Part shown: positions 1 to 13,600 of the stretch, in pieces
Position numbering within the stretch: the first letter of the stretch is position 1
Layout of the letters: each line of letters begins with the position of its first letter
Assembly (NCBI RefSeq): GCF_009870125.1
Contig: NC_046679.1
Span: 20,646,001 to 20,710,000 of the forward strand
DNA: 64,000 nt
Direction: 5' to 3'
Origin: Drosophila pseudoobscura
Taxonomy: Eukaryota > Arthropoda > Insecta > Diptera > Drosophilidae
Notes under the pieces: generated by a model
The model's database searches: none
The model's input: only the letters and a program-made list of their open reading frames with translations
Told to the model about the DNA's origin: nothing
Translations under genes and position numbers: made by a program

Positions 1-341
1 ACCAGATCTTCACCTGTCTTTCGGTCAGATTCAGTCGCTGGGAAATCTCAATGCGTCGTGTCCGTGACATGTATTTGTTCAAATGGAACTCCCGCTCCAG
101 TTCCAGAAGCTGATGGCTGGTGAAGGCCGTGCGGGATCTTTTGGACTTTTCCATGGATTTTGTGGCACCTACTGGGGCGGCTTCCATTGTCGATGATTCA
201 CTGGGAAACATCTAAAAGTTTATAGAATATTACGGATTAATTTCAACGATCTTCTTTTGAAAGATATGTTTTGAAACCGACCAGAAAATCACAGATGGAA
301 GAGTTGTCAACAAAGTAGTTTGTATTATTTGGGGAGAACAT
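1..341 (-). CDS. zen2: zen2 homeodomain protein, 5' part (runs off the left edge)
   Basis: Diverged Hox3-class homeodomain transcription factor, nuclear. I read two exons on the minus strand: 341-282 (20 codons, starts [13 protein letters not shown]) and 211-1, joined in phase 0 across a 70-nt intron (donor CTG|GTCGGT, acceptor AACTTTTAG). The joined N-terminus aligns without gaps to my memory of D. melanogaster Zen2 over the stretch ending EAAP, which supports both the start and the splice. The homeodomain begins near residue 43 (SKRSRTAF) and continues through [11 protein letters not shown] and RRIEIS to RQVKIW, where the window ends at homeodomain position 48, so the recognition helix is only partly visible. 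[11 protein letters not shown] and LTERQVKIW fit zen2 better than zen, which has ELENEFKSNMY and LCERQVKIW. pb is transcribed divergently about 2.7 kb away. Role in this species is inferred; zen2 has little known function in D. melanogaster. Confidence 0.9.
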
Positions 342-424
342 TTTCCTCGCTCGCTTGTTTCTTGTGTGTTCGCTCGGTGACAGTTCAGTTTTTTAACTAG
401 ATGCCTGAGAAGTTGTCTCATTTG

Positions 425-432
425 CTTTTATA
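425..432 (-). promoter_or_regulatory. zen2: TATA box of zen2
   Basis: Reads TATAAAAG on the minus strand, about 84 nt upstream of the zen2 ATG. A start site some 30 nt further down would leave a 5' UTR of about 60 nt. Position is seen; its use is inferred. Confidence 0.65.
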
Positions 433-3083
433 CCAAACACCTCAGGTACCCCGCCCACACAGTGGACCGCGAATCGGATCGGTTGCGTCCTGTCCCTACC
501 TGTAGGGCGAGACGCCAGGGACTTTTGGGCAGCCGGCTGGTCTGCTCTCTCCTTTGGGTCTGGTCTGGACAGCGACTTATTGCAGTAGATGTCGCGTCTA
601 TCGGAATCAGAGTCTCTCAGCTAGCGACACTTTCCACGATAGCGACACACGATGGCGTGAGTCCTGATTGCGTCGTTTGTGTCTAATGATGGATAGCATT
701 GGCTCGAATCTTATGGAAATGAGGAAATGAAAAGGAATTCTCTATAGCCTTCAATGCGGAATAGAGAGCAAATAAAGGAGTTCTTTATAGTTACATTTAG
801 GGCAGGGACCCAAAATCTTCTTCACTTTTTGGTAATGGTAGGTTTTTAACTATTTCTAAGATCTATGTAAACCCTTTTTCAAAAGAGTATTCTTATCAGA
901 AAGAAGAACTTTTAAGTGATAGAAAAATTCCTTGAAAGTACAGCAAAACTTTTGCAATCAAACCCCAATCCCTCTTATCAGGTAGCCATCTATCATGAAC
1001 GAGAAAGATTTCGGTTTTCCCCGGGGTTTTCCAGACGAGTTATGAATATCTGAGGGTTAAACTACCTGTTTAGCATAAGAGCATGGTGCGTGCGATCCGA
1101 AAACACTGATCCCCTGACCATAAAACGTGTGTCACTTCTAGCTAATCCAATCGCCCGCTATAAAAACATCTTCAGGGGCCCATAGCCATAACGACATGTG
1201 CTACGTGCTACATGCCGCAGATTTACAATCGTTCAGGCTTATGCAAAATCTAAGACGAATTCTTGGACTAGTCCTGCAACAAGTAGTCCAATCTACAGGA
1301 GAATCTCATAAGTGATCAGGTGATCACGATAGAAATCCTGAGCCCTGTCCTTAGCCGATGATCAGTGTGAAGTTTTAGTGAAGGTTGAGGATCTTTGCTG
1401 CAGTTGCTGTTGGAAATCTCTGGAGAACTTTTGCGACAGATAATTCCAAGTACCTACCGACTATCAAAGGGTTGATTTACTAAAAAAAATCGTACTATTG
1501 TCATTCTTTAGACAATTTTAGTGGTTATTAGCTTATTTTCTAGTGAATCGATGCCACTAAAGAACTAATGTTTAAAAATCAAAACATAACATACAAAAAA
1601 ATTATAAAAAAAAAATTAAAGTTTCAGAAGGTGTAAAGATGGTAAAAAACTTAACCTTGGGTCGCTTTATCTTCAGCTATATCTTCCTATAAAAAGTCGT
1701 ACAATTATCTGTCCCAACTTTTTTTTTATTTGTGAATACTGGTGCTTTAGAAGCTGAGTGGGTTATGAGTTTTTAAAAGAGATTTTGGGGGTATATTCCT
1801 AATTGTAAGTATGAGGAAGTGAATTACTCCTCTATAAATATAACCTTGTTTTTTGGTCTCGTGCAAAGACCATTCAAAAATCTCCAATTTGACGCAAAGT
1901 AATATCTTCCAGAAGTAACTTTAATTTTCGCAGCCTTTTGAATATGCAATTAGGACCAATAAATGCTTTCACTTTTGTTATCCCCAAACCATCAGAGCGA
2001 GTGCTTATATATGGGACATATGGGATATAAATTCCTAAAAGTCATATCAATTTAGGCCCCAATAAAAGGTGCCTCCCCCTCATGTAATATTCTGCGTAAT
2101 AATGTTATTTACACCTGTAATGACATGAATGTTTTAACATCTACACATAATTACAATATTTAACAGTGGATCCCAATGGTGGGGTGGATGCGGGGAGCGA
2201 ATCTCTCTCCATTCTCCACTCTCCATTGAAATGCACTAAAAACAGAGCGTGAAAAAGAATGAGCGACAAGCCGCAAAAACAAAATAAAATCGAGAAAACA
2301 AGCGAGGAAAAACAGTGAAAAGCGAAAGATTGACAACATGATGGTTAGACAAGCGAAGAAGCGGTGCCCAAAACAAAAAGAGCGATGAGCATAGCGAAAT
2401 GTCAAAAATCCCCGAAAGCCAACAAAAACGACAGGGAGAGAGCGAGAGAGAGGAGCTGCTGGCAGTGCTTTTGCTGCGCTTTCTGCTGCCACTGCTGCAC
2501 CTCTTCTTTATTCCTTGTTTCTTCTACCAGTTCTTCTTCTGCTGCTGCTGCTGCTGCTGCGGAATGTGTAAATAACAAAAACGAAATAAATTCCGTCACA
2601 AGCAACACGTTTAACAAAAAAAAAAAAACGCACAAAAGCAGAAGAAACCGCGGGCACAAAAACAAAAAAAAGCAATAGCCGCTGCGGAAATGACAGCCGA
2701 CAGCAGCAGAGCGAGAGCCACAAAGCGACAGCAACCACAAAGATACAAAAACCAGCAGTCGACCAATCAGCGCACTGGAGACTTTCATGTGTGTGTGTGT
2801 ATCGTTGTATCTGTATCTTTTGGTGGGTTTGGTCTTATTTACCCCCGACCCGACGGCCAAGAGCTGTGCACTGCGCAAGTCCTGACTTGGAAATTTACTT
2901 GAAATGATTTGCTGCCTGCCGCAGAGCACCACTCAAGTGCTGGGCGCGCATTTCAGTGCGTTCGGTGTTATTGGATGGGTTGGTTGGTTGGCTGTTGGCT
3001 GCCTGCTGCTCTCTCAAAGCTCTCGGCCCCACAGGCGCAAGCCGCCCCAAGTCTCGCCACCAGCCAGTCGTTGTTCTCCGTTC
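433..3083. other. zen2-pb divergent intergenic region
   Basis: No gene found. It is AT-rich from about 700 to 2150. From about 2200 it becomes rich in GAGAG/GCGAG runs and CTG repeats as it approaches the pb start. Open frames of up to 176 codons here are low-complexity Ser/Leu/Phe strings read from these simple repeats. It probably holds regulatory DNA for both genes, but no specific element could be proven. Confidence 0.6.
2539..2560. repeat. (CTG)n microsatellite
   Basis: About seven uninterrupted CTG units just upstream of the pb promoter, following a stretch of GAGAG motifs at 2435-2455. Confidence 0.85.
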
Positions 3084-3090
3084 AGTCGGT
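3080..3090 (+). promoter_or_regulatory. pb: Candidate pb transcription start (initiator)
   Basis: TTCAGTCGG matches the Drosophila initiator TCAKTY, with the A at 3084, and no TATA box lies 25-35 nt upstream. Starting here gives a transcript of about 4 kb once introns are removed, close to the known size of pb mRNA. Other starts nearby are possible. Confidence 0.35.
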
Positions 3091-3990
3091 CTCGTTTCTC
3101 TCCCTCTCGAAGAGGTTCTCAAAGTCGCGTCGCAGAAGCTTATGTTTATAACTATTCCAGCAAGAATTTCAATAATAAAAGTTATCAAATAGTTGGCTTA
3201 TATTAAACTAGAATAAACTCGTATCTGAAACGCATCTCAGCCACCATTGGAACCCACCTGAAAGAGCAACAACAGCGATATCGAAAAACCGGTTACTTAG
3301 TTACTTACTGCGCACCTACCTAATGCCAGACAGAGACAGCTACTGTGTGCGTATGTGAGTGGAGAAAAGTGTCTCCACCGGTTCGTGCGAGTGTGAGTGA
3401 GTGAGTGTCACTGTGGCCATTGACGATCCTCTCCAAAGCAAAAAAAAACAACTCTACACAGAGTGAAAAACCAACAACCTCCACATACGCATACGCACCG
3501 TGGTGCTGGCCTGCTGCTGCTGTACTTGTGACTGTGTGTTTTGGCCTTTTCGCGTCCGTCGCCATGGCTGCCACCAGCAGAGGTGTGTGCAACCGAAACC
3601 GATACTAAACCCAAAACTGTCGTCGGTGGCAGCAGCACTTGGCGCTGCAGCGCTTGAGTACACAACGAACGAACGGTCGTCGGCCATACCACAATCACAA
3701 TATTCCGTGTGCTCCCATTTCCCTTTACCTTACCCTCGTTCTCGTCTCGGTTCGGACCCCACAGATAAGCCATATAGGCCCCAACGCATGGGGGTTCTTC
3801 GACTAAAAACCCGCATTGCATTGCAAAAGTTTTGCAAAATAAAACAAAAAGTTAAACTAAACAAATTGTGGTGGAAAAAGTGAAGACAAAAGTGAAGTGA
3901 AAAAACCCTAGTGAAAAATACAAATAAAACCTTTTAGAACAGAACATACAATATGGAATTGAATCAACATTAAAAGATCTTATTGAAATG
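3084..3990 (+). other. pb: pb exon 1, non-coding 5' UTR
   Basis: Inferred leader exon. It ends at a donor ATG|GTAGGT at 3990/3991. The next acceptor, TTTCATTACAG at 4546, opens the exon holding the start codon at 4629. The leader contains several upstream ATGs. The start is uncertain by hundreds of bases and the donor was chosen on consensus alone. Intron 1 (3991-4546) is AT-rich with nothing else recognisable. Confidence 0.4.
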
Positions 3991-4628
3991 GTAGGTGAAA
4001 ATATCATTATATCAATAGAATATTGATATCATTTCGGAATTAGAACATAGTCTGTTCTATAATAATACCATTTTGCCATGAAAAGTTTATGAATAAAATG
4101 CAGATATGATAAGCTCTTATTTTGAAGAACATAATGTGTTGGTATATATTTTCCAATAAGAGTCCAATATCTATCTGATTCGATCTATAGATTTCCGGTT
4201 TTCGAAAGCCTTCTAAAAAGAAACATCATACCCTAAGAAAGTACTCATTCTTCAAGTATTCAAAGATTGCTCTTCTTCAAAGACCCAAAAGGTGATGCTC
4301 CGATTTCCGTCGGCTTCTGAAAAATGCATTTTTGTGATTTAACCAAATATGTATACCCTAGACACTCTTATCAAAATACAAACATTCGATTGATTCTAAT
4401 AAAAAGTATTTTAAAAAATTTAAAAGAAGGCTTCAAACATATCTCTATTTAGTGAATTTTTCAAAGAAAAGGTTATTTTTTTGTTATCTTTTCTATTCTT
4501 AAATTCGCTTGATATTAATTTATATCTATATTTGCTTTCATTACAGGTTTCTAGCTAATAAATACATACGAATCCCAAAATAGACAGCAACAAATTTGAA
4601 ATTTGAAAATAAAGAAAGATTCGAAGCC

Positions 4629-7600
4629 ATGCAAGAGGTCTGCAGCACCCTGGACACAACCCCAATGGGGACGCAGATCAAATCGGAGTCGCCGCTCAAT
4701 CCGTTGCAGGTGCAAACGGGAGGACAAACAGCACTCCCCGTGGGTGTTGGTGTTGGTGGCTTGGTGGGTCAGGGCACGCAGCAGGGTGCTCCAGCGGTGC
4801 CGGCGGTGATGCTGGTCAACAAGATGGCCTCGAACTGTGATAAACGGGCCGCGGACACGGCCTACTGGATGGCCGCCTCCGAGGGTGGCTTCATCAATTC
4901 GCAGCCCTCGATGGCCGAGTTTCTCAATCACCTGAGTCCGGAGAGTCCCAAGATGGGAACACCTGTTGGAGGCGGCGGCGGCGTCGGCGTCGGTGGTGGT
5001 GGTGGTGTCAATGTGAATGTGAATGTCGGCGTCGGATATCCGGTGGGTGTGGGTCCAATGCCACAGACACCGGATGGCATGGACTCGGTGCCGGAGTATC
5101 CCTGGATGAAGGAGAAGAAGACATCGCGGAAGAGCAGCAACAATAATAATCAGGGTGAGTCCAAGAGTGAAATGCGAAACTCTCATTAATCAAGAAATCA
5201 ATGCAATTTACCTTGCAACACGATGAGGCAGAGACGCAGCATGGCGGCGCCTTCTCTAGAACGGGGCACCCTTTTCTTTCCTTTCCTTGCGTTTCCCACT
5301 CGATCAGAGACACACACGCACTCGTCTGGTCTCGTCTGGGGGCACGGGCACGGCTCCTTTGATGGACAGCTACGGAATGATGTGCCGGCAAAGATCTGTT
5401 ATTTGCGATCATTTGTAACAATTTTCGAGGCAGACCAGTCCTCGGACCAGGCCAGAGCTCGCTCTGGAAATGCTTCATTTATTTCCCTTCGAATGTGTCG
5501 ATTTCATTTGCGCAAGAAATATACGAATACTCGTAAGAAAAAACCCAAGAAAAGATCGAGACACAGCCGCATTTAAAATAAATGAGGTATCAAGGTTGTC
5601 CGACCATACGTTTTCCTGTCCATGTTGCATGCCACTCCACACCACACCACACTCCGCTCTCTCTCTCTCTCGGAGAGCGATTGCAACCTGTTATTTAGGT
5701 TCATTTGTCAAAATATTTTTTCCTGTCCCCCTTTTTATTTTTCTGCTCCCTCAATCAAGGGGGGAAAAGGCAGGGGCAGTCAGCACCGGTTGCCATGTTG
5801 CAAGTTGCAATTGCAAGACAGGCAGGGCCTGGGGATAGGTTTTGTGTAGCACATAAAATGTTTCGCGGCTGTTGTTGCTGCTGCTGCTGCTGCTGCATGC
5901 ACCATTTTAAAGCTTTGCCTCCCATTCGCCATTCTCCCAATTCATTCCCCCATTTACTTCGCCCAGGGATACACGATTAGGGGACAGAGAGAGAGAGAGA
6001 GTTTCAATTAATCACTTTTATCGGATGGACAGAAGGCGAGCAGGCAGCAGCGGAAATTTGAATGTGTGAGAAGCGGTGGAGAGCGGAAAGGAATGAAGAA
6101 GCTTGGCAGCTGCTTTTGATTTCTTTCGGGCAGAGCTATGGACTTGGGCGCGAAGCTTGCAATAAGAGCAGGTGCGATCTCTCTTACTCCCTTACGAAGA
6201 TTAAGCTTTGTGGCTGCCTTAGCTTTATATCACAAAAGCTTTGACTGTGAAGATAAGATATCCTGATATCCAGAGCAGGGAAAGCTTTGATCTTCTTTAC
6301 TCCTTCGCCAACTGACATGATACGACTTTCCTGCTCAAGAAAGCGGCTGGAGGAAAGAGAGAGCGAATGTAAGACTGCTGCTGTCGTACTTGTTCTGAGA
6401 ATGAAAGAGATGGAGATCACTCAGACAAATGTTTCTGCTCTATGGATCATCTCTTCTCTCTCGCGTAATCGTAAATTTCCTGTCGCCACTCGAATGAACT
6501 CTTTAAGCTCTTAAAGCTTTTCTTGCAGAAGTAAGATCTTTCCATCAGGTCAGCATATTCCCATTCAAACGCCTCTATTTACCTCCTGCAGCGTTAACTA
6601 ATGCAAATCTCCGTGAGACTATTTGCCCCTGCGCTGACTTAAACTAATACAATGCCAATTAATATCGACCACACACTCATACCACTGCCCTTGTGTTGAC
6701 AAATGAGTTACACTAATCCCCTGGAAGGTGTCTAGTAGAGTCCTAGAGTGTGTTTAACCTCAGAATCCCAACACGTGGCTGCCACAGTGCAGAATGTGTC
6801 CAGCCAAGCAAAAGGCAACATGCACGTTGTATTCCCCAGAGAAGGGGGAGAGAAAATCTTCCCTTTGGTTGGTTTTCTGGTCCCTCTCTCTGGTTCCCCG
6901 GGTGAAAGTGAGCCAATAAATAGCCGTGAAGCATTCCGAAGCGCCCGACACTGAATCCCGTTGAAGGGTCAATACATCTTTTCACTGCCGCACACTCTGT
7001 GGCAAGGGACTCGCTCCGATGATGGGGTGAGGGTGTGGAGGACGACATGCTGAGCGATATGGATTACAAATGATGTTGTAAATGTCTGTCCATACCAGGA
7101 GATGGAGAGAGCACACCGCTGGGTTCTGGAGAGTGTGTGTGTGGAGTGTTTGTTGAACAGTTTAATTTGTTAATGCTGTCAAATTAATTCCTTGTCAAAC
7201 GGTAAACGATCTAAACGAGACTCTGGAGGCAAATCTTTGCAGAGAAACGGCTTTTGATTGAAGTAAAGATCATTACTTAGAGAAATGAGTAAAGGAGTAA
7301 AGGAAGTGGAAATCATTTCTGAATTGAAAATTTGGACCTTCCTTTCAACCTTTAAACCTCTTTCCATGAAACCTCCATCCCTTGAAACCCTTTTTACCAC
7401 CCAAATCAACAGTTGAAAGTCGAATTTAACCTTTAACATGCATCCTTTCACCAAAAACGTATGGCAATCCCCAACACAAAATGCCTTCTGCCGCCTGGAA
7501 TAACAATTTGTTGCCTTGTTCCTGCTTCCTCTACGACGGGGGCACTCATTGTTTGCCACAAATTGTTTGCAACGCATCCTGAATTTTAATGCGTGCCGCG

Positions 7601-10600
7601 TAGAACTCTTCAGAGGATGAGCTCCATTCCATGTGGAGAGGAGAATGATGATTGTGTCTGCCACCAAAAATTCTGCTGTACGCGCCACTCGAATGAGTGG
7701 AAACAATAAAATTTGTGGCAAGTGTTAATTAGGCGTAATGAACTGCAAGGAAAAGTTTGTAATTGTCGTGCAACATGTTCAAGTTTTTAGCGTCAAGTAT
7801 CTGCGAGATACTTCATGGCTTCTTTGGGAAGGAAAGGAGAAAGATATGCGGGATCTACTGGCGGGGGAGTGGGGGGAAACCAATAAAAAACAATTTGACT
7901 TTGTTTGGGGCCCCGGTCCAGGCTATTGAAAGGCGGCAATCCATTGGCAGCGCCATCTGTATCATCCACTCCACTCCACTCCACTGCTACACTCCAATCC
8001 ACTCCACCCATCGACCATATGTTGCGCCAGGACCAAAAGCAGTTCATCCTGACTCCTGGTTGAGGTTACGTTCGAAATGGTTCAGGGGTTCGTTCGGGGC
8101 ATAAAAAATGCGTGCGGCACGACTGGAAACTTACCCCCCGAGGATTACGATTATAACAAACCATTTATCATAATATTTATGTTGATGCGTTGTGCTTTTT
8201 CTCAATGAAGGTCTCGTCTTTCTCTCCCCTTCTCTCTCACTCAGAGTCGCGGCGCGCGTTGCCTTTTATTAATTTTATTTATGATGAGTCATTTGCACAT
8301 TTATAATTTTAACCTTTACACTCGAATTCATTCGCAAAACGAATCCGGTGCGAAATCCAAGGGGAATCCATATCAATTTCAGATATGCAGATCTCGCAGG
8401 GAAATTTGAACAGATTCCCATATCAAAGCCATCGGGGGTGGCGGGAAAGGGTTTCTGAAAGATTTATTTAGTTATCGATTGAGAATAATTGTGTGGTTGA
8501 CATTAATAGACTTTCGATGGTGCAAATTGAAAGGAAGGTCTCTCAAAAATCGAGTAAATCAAGGGGAATGATTTAGGCAACTATAAAATTACATGCTGGC
8601 CTTTTTGAGGCGATCGTTAGTCGATAAATAATTAGGATTAGGAAAATAGTGAATTAACTCAATAATTTGTTTGATAACTACGTCCGTTTATATACAAATA
8701 TTGAAACTAGCCAAACGATATGTGGTTTAAGATACGATATCGACCAAATATCGATACTTTGCGATAAACTTATGAAAGTTTCGCTTAGAAAATGATCACT
8801 TATTGATCATACAAACAATCAACTATCTTTAAAAACAGAGCATATCTCAGATAAACGCTTCAAAACCCATTCCGTCAAACCCTTCTTTATCTCCCATTTT
8901 CTTTAAAGGCAAGTTTTCGATAAACTTTACGTCTATTTTATATAAAAAGTGATCACTAAATGTTATACCTTTCATAAAATGAATCTGCTTACTTCACAAA
9001 CAAAGCTAATCGCAGATAAACCCATCAAAATATATCCCGTCAACCCCTTTTAGAGCTCCTCTTCCCTCACAAGCCCCATTTAGATCCATTAAACCACAAA
9101 ACTCCCAGCAGATAAGTGCCACCGCCTCCTCCTTTGCAGAAAAGGTAAAACCGACTGCATTGAACTTGAAATTCATGTCACCGAGCATTAAATTAATCGA
9201 GGCTCGTCAAATAATTTTTTGGTGGACTAATTACGCGTCAAACGATGAAAAATCTCCATGGGCTGTGTCTCAGGATTTCTATCTTTCACCTCAGTTGTGG
9301 ATCTTTTGGGGATTTTTCGGGTCGCCTTCAATTAATTGTTACGACTTTATTATGGAGATAAGTGCACACAGCGTCTTGCGGCCGGAGACAACAAAAGGGT
9401 TCTAATTGGCAGAGACCGCAGGACTCATGCCAGGATAATGCCGGGCAGACGTTTACGCCCCAAAGGGTTTTTTCCATATTTTTCTTTGGCTTTTTCCTGG
9501 GGTTTTCTTTCGGTTTTCCCCTCTCCAGCATGACTGTGTGGAAAAAAATCTGTTACAATTAGTTAAGCTCGAAGGCCGCCGGCGTCGGCGGCGGCTGGCC
9601 CAAAGTAAATTTTAAGATTATTATTTTTTTAGGCAATTTTTTTCGCTGGCTTTTTACATTATCTACAAACTGATTTGTCATTATTTTTTAAAGCGCAAAG
9701 AGGGCGAAATTTATCAGGGAATTATAAACATTAATGTGGCAGTGGTGCAGGCACTTGCCAGCAACTGCTGCGGATAGAGGAAAAAACTTAAGAATGAGAG
9801 AGGAATTTCCAATTGAAATATAAACCTTAATAACCAATCTTAGGGCAACAATTCCCGGGCCATCGTCTACGCTCCATTTTGTCCTTTAATTTCCCTCTAA
9901 AATTGGTCATTTGGTTGCCGATTTCCCGAGGAAAAAGGAAAAAAGTTTGTTTAACGTCAACCAATATCGATTTAATTTTATTTCCCACTCATTTAGCTAA
10001 AAGCGTTCCAGTGAAAAATAAAATATTTGCTCACGATTAAATTAAAAAAACCGGAAAACTCACCAGCACAAAAAAAAAGCAAAAAAGGAAAAGCGAGAAG
10101 GAAGGGGAGAAAAGTGTATGAGAGAAAAGCATTTTATGAAATGAATGCACTGACACTCTGGCCTCGCCTTTGCCTTTTGGTAAAAATTTGAATACATTAT
10201 GAGGGGGCGGAGAGTGAGAGGGGATGGACATGGACTCCCTGCAAATAAACTGCTGGAGAAGACCGACTCCCACCGCAACCGCAATCGCTCGCTCTGGACC
10301 TGCCACACCCCCAAACGAAACCCCCCCGAGAACGTCGGATGGGCATGACAATGACACAAAAGCCGCGCACTTAATCGCCGTGGATCACATTCCGTAAAAA
10401 CCGCGACGATAAAAATTTTTTACGCTCCATTCTCTGTGTACTTAGTGGAATGGAAGGGCCCCCACTCCTAGTCCTTGTTCCTGGAGAGAACAAGGACTAC
10501 CCACCCCCCGCCATGGCGGTTGACCCGCCTGTCCGCAAATTTCCCTAAAGAAGATATCTCTCTGTCCAGTTTTTGCTCTTCTCTTGCCCTGAAAGAAGAA

Positions 10601-13600
10601 AATCAAATCTGAAATTATTTTCAATTTGTACGCGATTTATTTTTATGTCTTTTTTTACTTTGGAGACGAGAGGGAGAGTGCCTCAGAGACTCAGCCTCAT
10701 TGCAGATCCCAGTTTAAACGATTTGTAAACATTTGAATTGGATTTTTCGGCCATAAAAATTGCTTGTTAGCGACTTTATCACGCAGAGGGCTTTGTGTTG
10801 TTGGCTAAGTTGTTGGCATTAGTGGCTATGGTATCATCAGCAGTGGGGGAAGTACACCTACACCTATATTTATTACCCGATACCCAGTTCCCATAACTCA
10901 ACTGCAAAGTTAATCGCATTTCATTCCACTTCACTGACAATAGATGTGGCAGCGAAAGGTGGCATGACTCTGTTTGGGGGCTGCAGTGCACTCTAACAAC
11001 TATAATAAATTAATAAATTATCAAGTTTTTGCATAAACTACAGTCTTAACTTATCAATGAGCGGGAGAGTAGTACTATAATTACGGTGCCAGGCCCAGTC
11101 GAAGGGTGTTGTCAAAGACAAATGACTCTGAAAATACGAAATAAAATGGTGGAAATATTAAGAAAGATTGTCACCAATTGTCGTAAATTATCATATCATG
11201 TATTGGGTGATTAGCTGGGCGTGTGTTTACCGACTGATATTCTGAGTTTCGTCATGTTTACTGGAATATAGTGGCTTTTAAAAAGGGGACTTTACTTTGC
11301 GGAAGTCTGCGAATTAGTAGAATGCTTAATATAGTTCAAGAATGATTCTTTCTTAGAGTTAAACGATCTATAAATTAGTATGTGAAATCATCTACAGAAT
11401 AGAGCTTTTTTGTAGAGCAATATTTCTTAAGGGAGAATGCTCCTAAAACAAAGGGGGAGACAATTTTCAAAGTCAAAGAAATATCCTCTAGCAATAGCCA
11501 AAATATAGCTCTGTTTCGAGGACTTTAAGATCACCCTGAAGATCCCCAAATATCCGTAAGTTTTACGCATTAAACTTTCATATGATCCCAAAAAAGTTAT
11601 AAGATATTCCATAACGTGTTCATAAATATCCTTCTTTAATTAAGATATCCCACATTCAAAACAGATTCATTTTCCATTCAAGTTATTTCCTGTACTCTTA
11701 TGACACATCACCACCCGAAAATCGCACCCCAAAAGGCATTAATTTATTATAAATATATCTCATATGAAGACCTAGTTTAAATCTCTGATTAACGTTAAAC
11801 TCAGACAAAAAGGTCTTCCCCCAGAAGGCAGCAGCCACAAGAACAACAGGCAATAAACTGAAAAATATTTAACGGCGTTTAAAAGAGCGTGAAAAGTCAA
11901 CAAGGACACAAACAGCCACTGGCAGGAGGAAACACGGACACACACACACACACGCTCTCACATGTGATAACGTCGTAACCCCTGGATAACCCCCGGTTAA
12001 CCCCTACAGGCGGTGTGTGTGTGTGTGTGTCTGTGTCTCTGATTTAAATAAAACTAATGTTTGTGTGGAAAATGGATTTTATGTGTGTTGTCATCGCCTC
12101 TGCCTCTCTTTCTCTCTCATTGTGTGCCTGTGCCTGTGCCTGTGCCTGTTGACTTTCCACAGTAAGGATTTCATTCCTTATTCAAATTCACCAAACGGAT
12201 ACGGATTCATTCGGTGGCAAACAGATTTAAAATTTCGCATACGCTTAGCACGTGAATGGGAATATCCTTGAGAGGACGACGTCGGCGACGACACACCGCT
12301 TTCCGTCGAGTCATGCATCATATCTACAGCTGCGGAAGCCCCTGGAAACATAGAGGAGGGGTTCCAGCCTCATCCTCAAGGATTCGGTTTGAGTTTGGGT
12401 TTCGTTTTCGAGAGAGGTGAGAGGTTGTTTTGGGGTGGGGGTTGGGGTTGGGGTTGGGGTGTGGCGCGCGTGGTTGACACGTGATTCCGTTGGTCGTAAA
12501 TTTTCCCAAGAATGTTCGAAACACATTTTTTAGTGGTTCTTGTAGTTTTTAATTTGTGGCTTGTTGAGCACTGTGTTAACGGTTATTATTTATGGGATTT
12601 CGCTGCGATGATAAACGAAAATTATGGATAGACCAAGTCTCGAAAGCGGATATTACCTGAGTGATAAGGTTTTTGTGGAAGTGTATTCCAAGAAGAAGTT
12701 GCTCTTTGGCAACCAACCCCGAAAAAGGGCGGAACGGAGCAAAAAGCTGTCACTTGGGGATGCTGCTGCAGATGTACATATCACTGTGTGAGTGAGTGTT
12801 GTATCTGTGTGTGAGAGAGTGAGGTTTGTGTGTGTCGGTGAGTGTCAAGGCATCATCCATCATTTTGGACTTGACCTTTTTTTGTTAGAGGCTAAGCTTC
12901 CGTTTAACAGGAGTCTAGCAAGGGAATCTTTAATTTTTGATACGAGTATATGCTACGAATAGAATGCACATGTTACAGATACAAGATACACAGATAGACG
13001 AAGGAGGAGAGCAGTCAAATGTCAGACATATCACATAAGCGTCTCTCTCTCTCTTTGGGCATCCTGCAATGCAATGTCTCATTGCTGATGATTAAGCCAG
13101 AGCATATAGTATCCCCCTCTTTATGTATCTGTATCTCTCCCTGGTTCGGTTTTCACTTTTGTGTCGTGTTAAAAATGAATTTGTCATCTGTAAACGGTCT
13201 GACATGTTTGCCAAAAAAACGAATACGAAATCTCTCATTCTCTGAGCCCATACATCAATTGTTGTTTCTGAAGTCCAGAAGTCTTTGATTGATTTGCATT
13301 GAAAATCGTGATTTTAATTGACATGCGACGAGCGAAAGCAATCCAAGAGAGCAATAATTATGTCAATCTTGCATCAGATGCTTGATCGATTGATCGATTG
13401 GACAGGACTTAAGGCTTTAAGGTGCATTTTGGGACTATTTTAATGTAGATTTGACCTAACAAGAGCTGGTAAGAGGCTTTAAGAGAGCTCTTACTTTTTG
13501 AATACTTGTTTTGAAGGCTATCAAATAATATAATCAGATGGAAATGTGGTTAAAATACATTTTAAATGCTATTTTTTTTTTTATTTTGCATAGGTTTCCA

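Noticed and set aside
230-421. 63-codon minus-strand frame upstream of zen2 exon 2
   Set aside because: The zen2 exon 1 is read in a different frame (ATG at 341) and joins exon 2 in register; this frame overlaps the TATA-proximal leader and intron.
2402-2932. 176-codon minus-strand frame near the pb promoter
   Set aside because: Leu/Phe/Ser-rich product of simple repeats (CTG, GAGAG); no splice or homology support.
4596-4628. Upstream extension of the pb frame
   Set aside because: Begins at TTG, not ATG; the conserved start is the ATG at 4629.
4551-5186. 211-codon minus-strand frame opposite pb exon 2
   Set aside because: Antisense to the conserved Pb N-terminus; no promoter or splice support.
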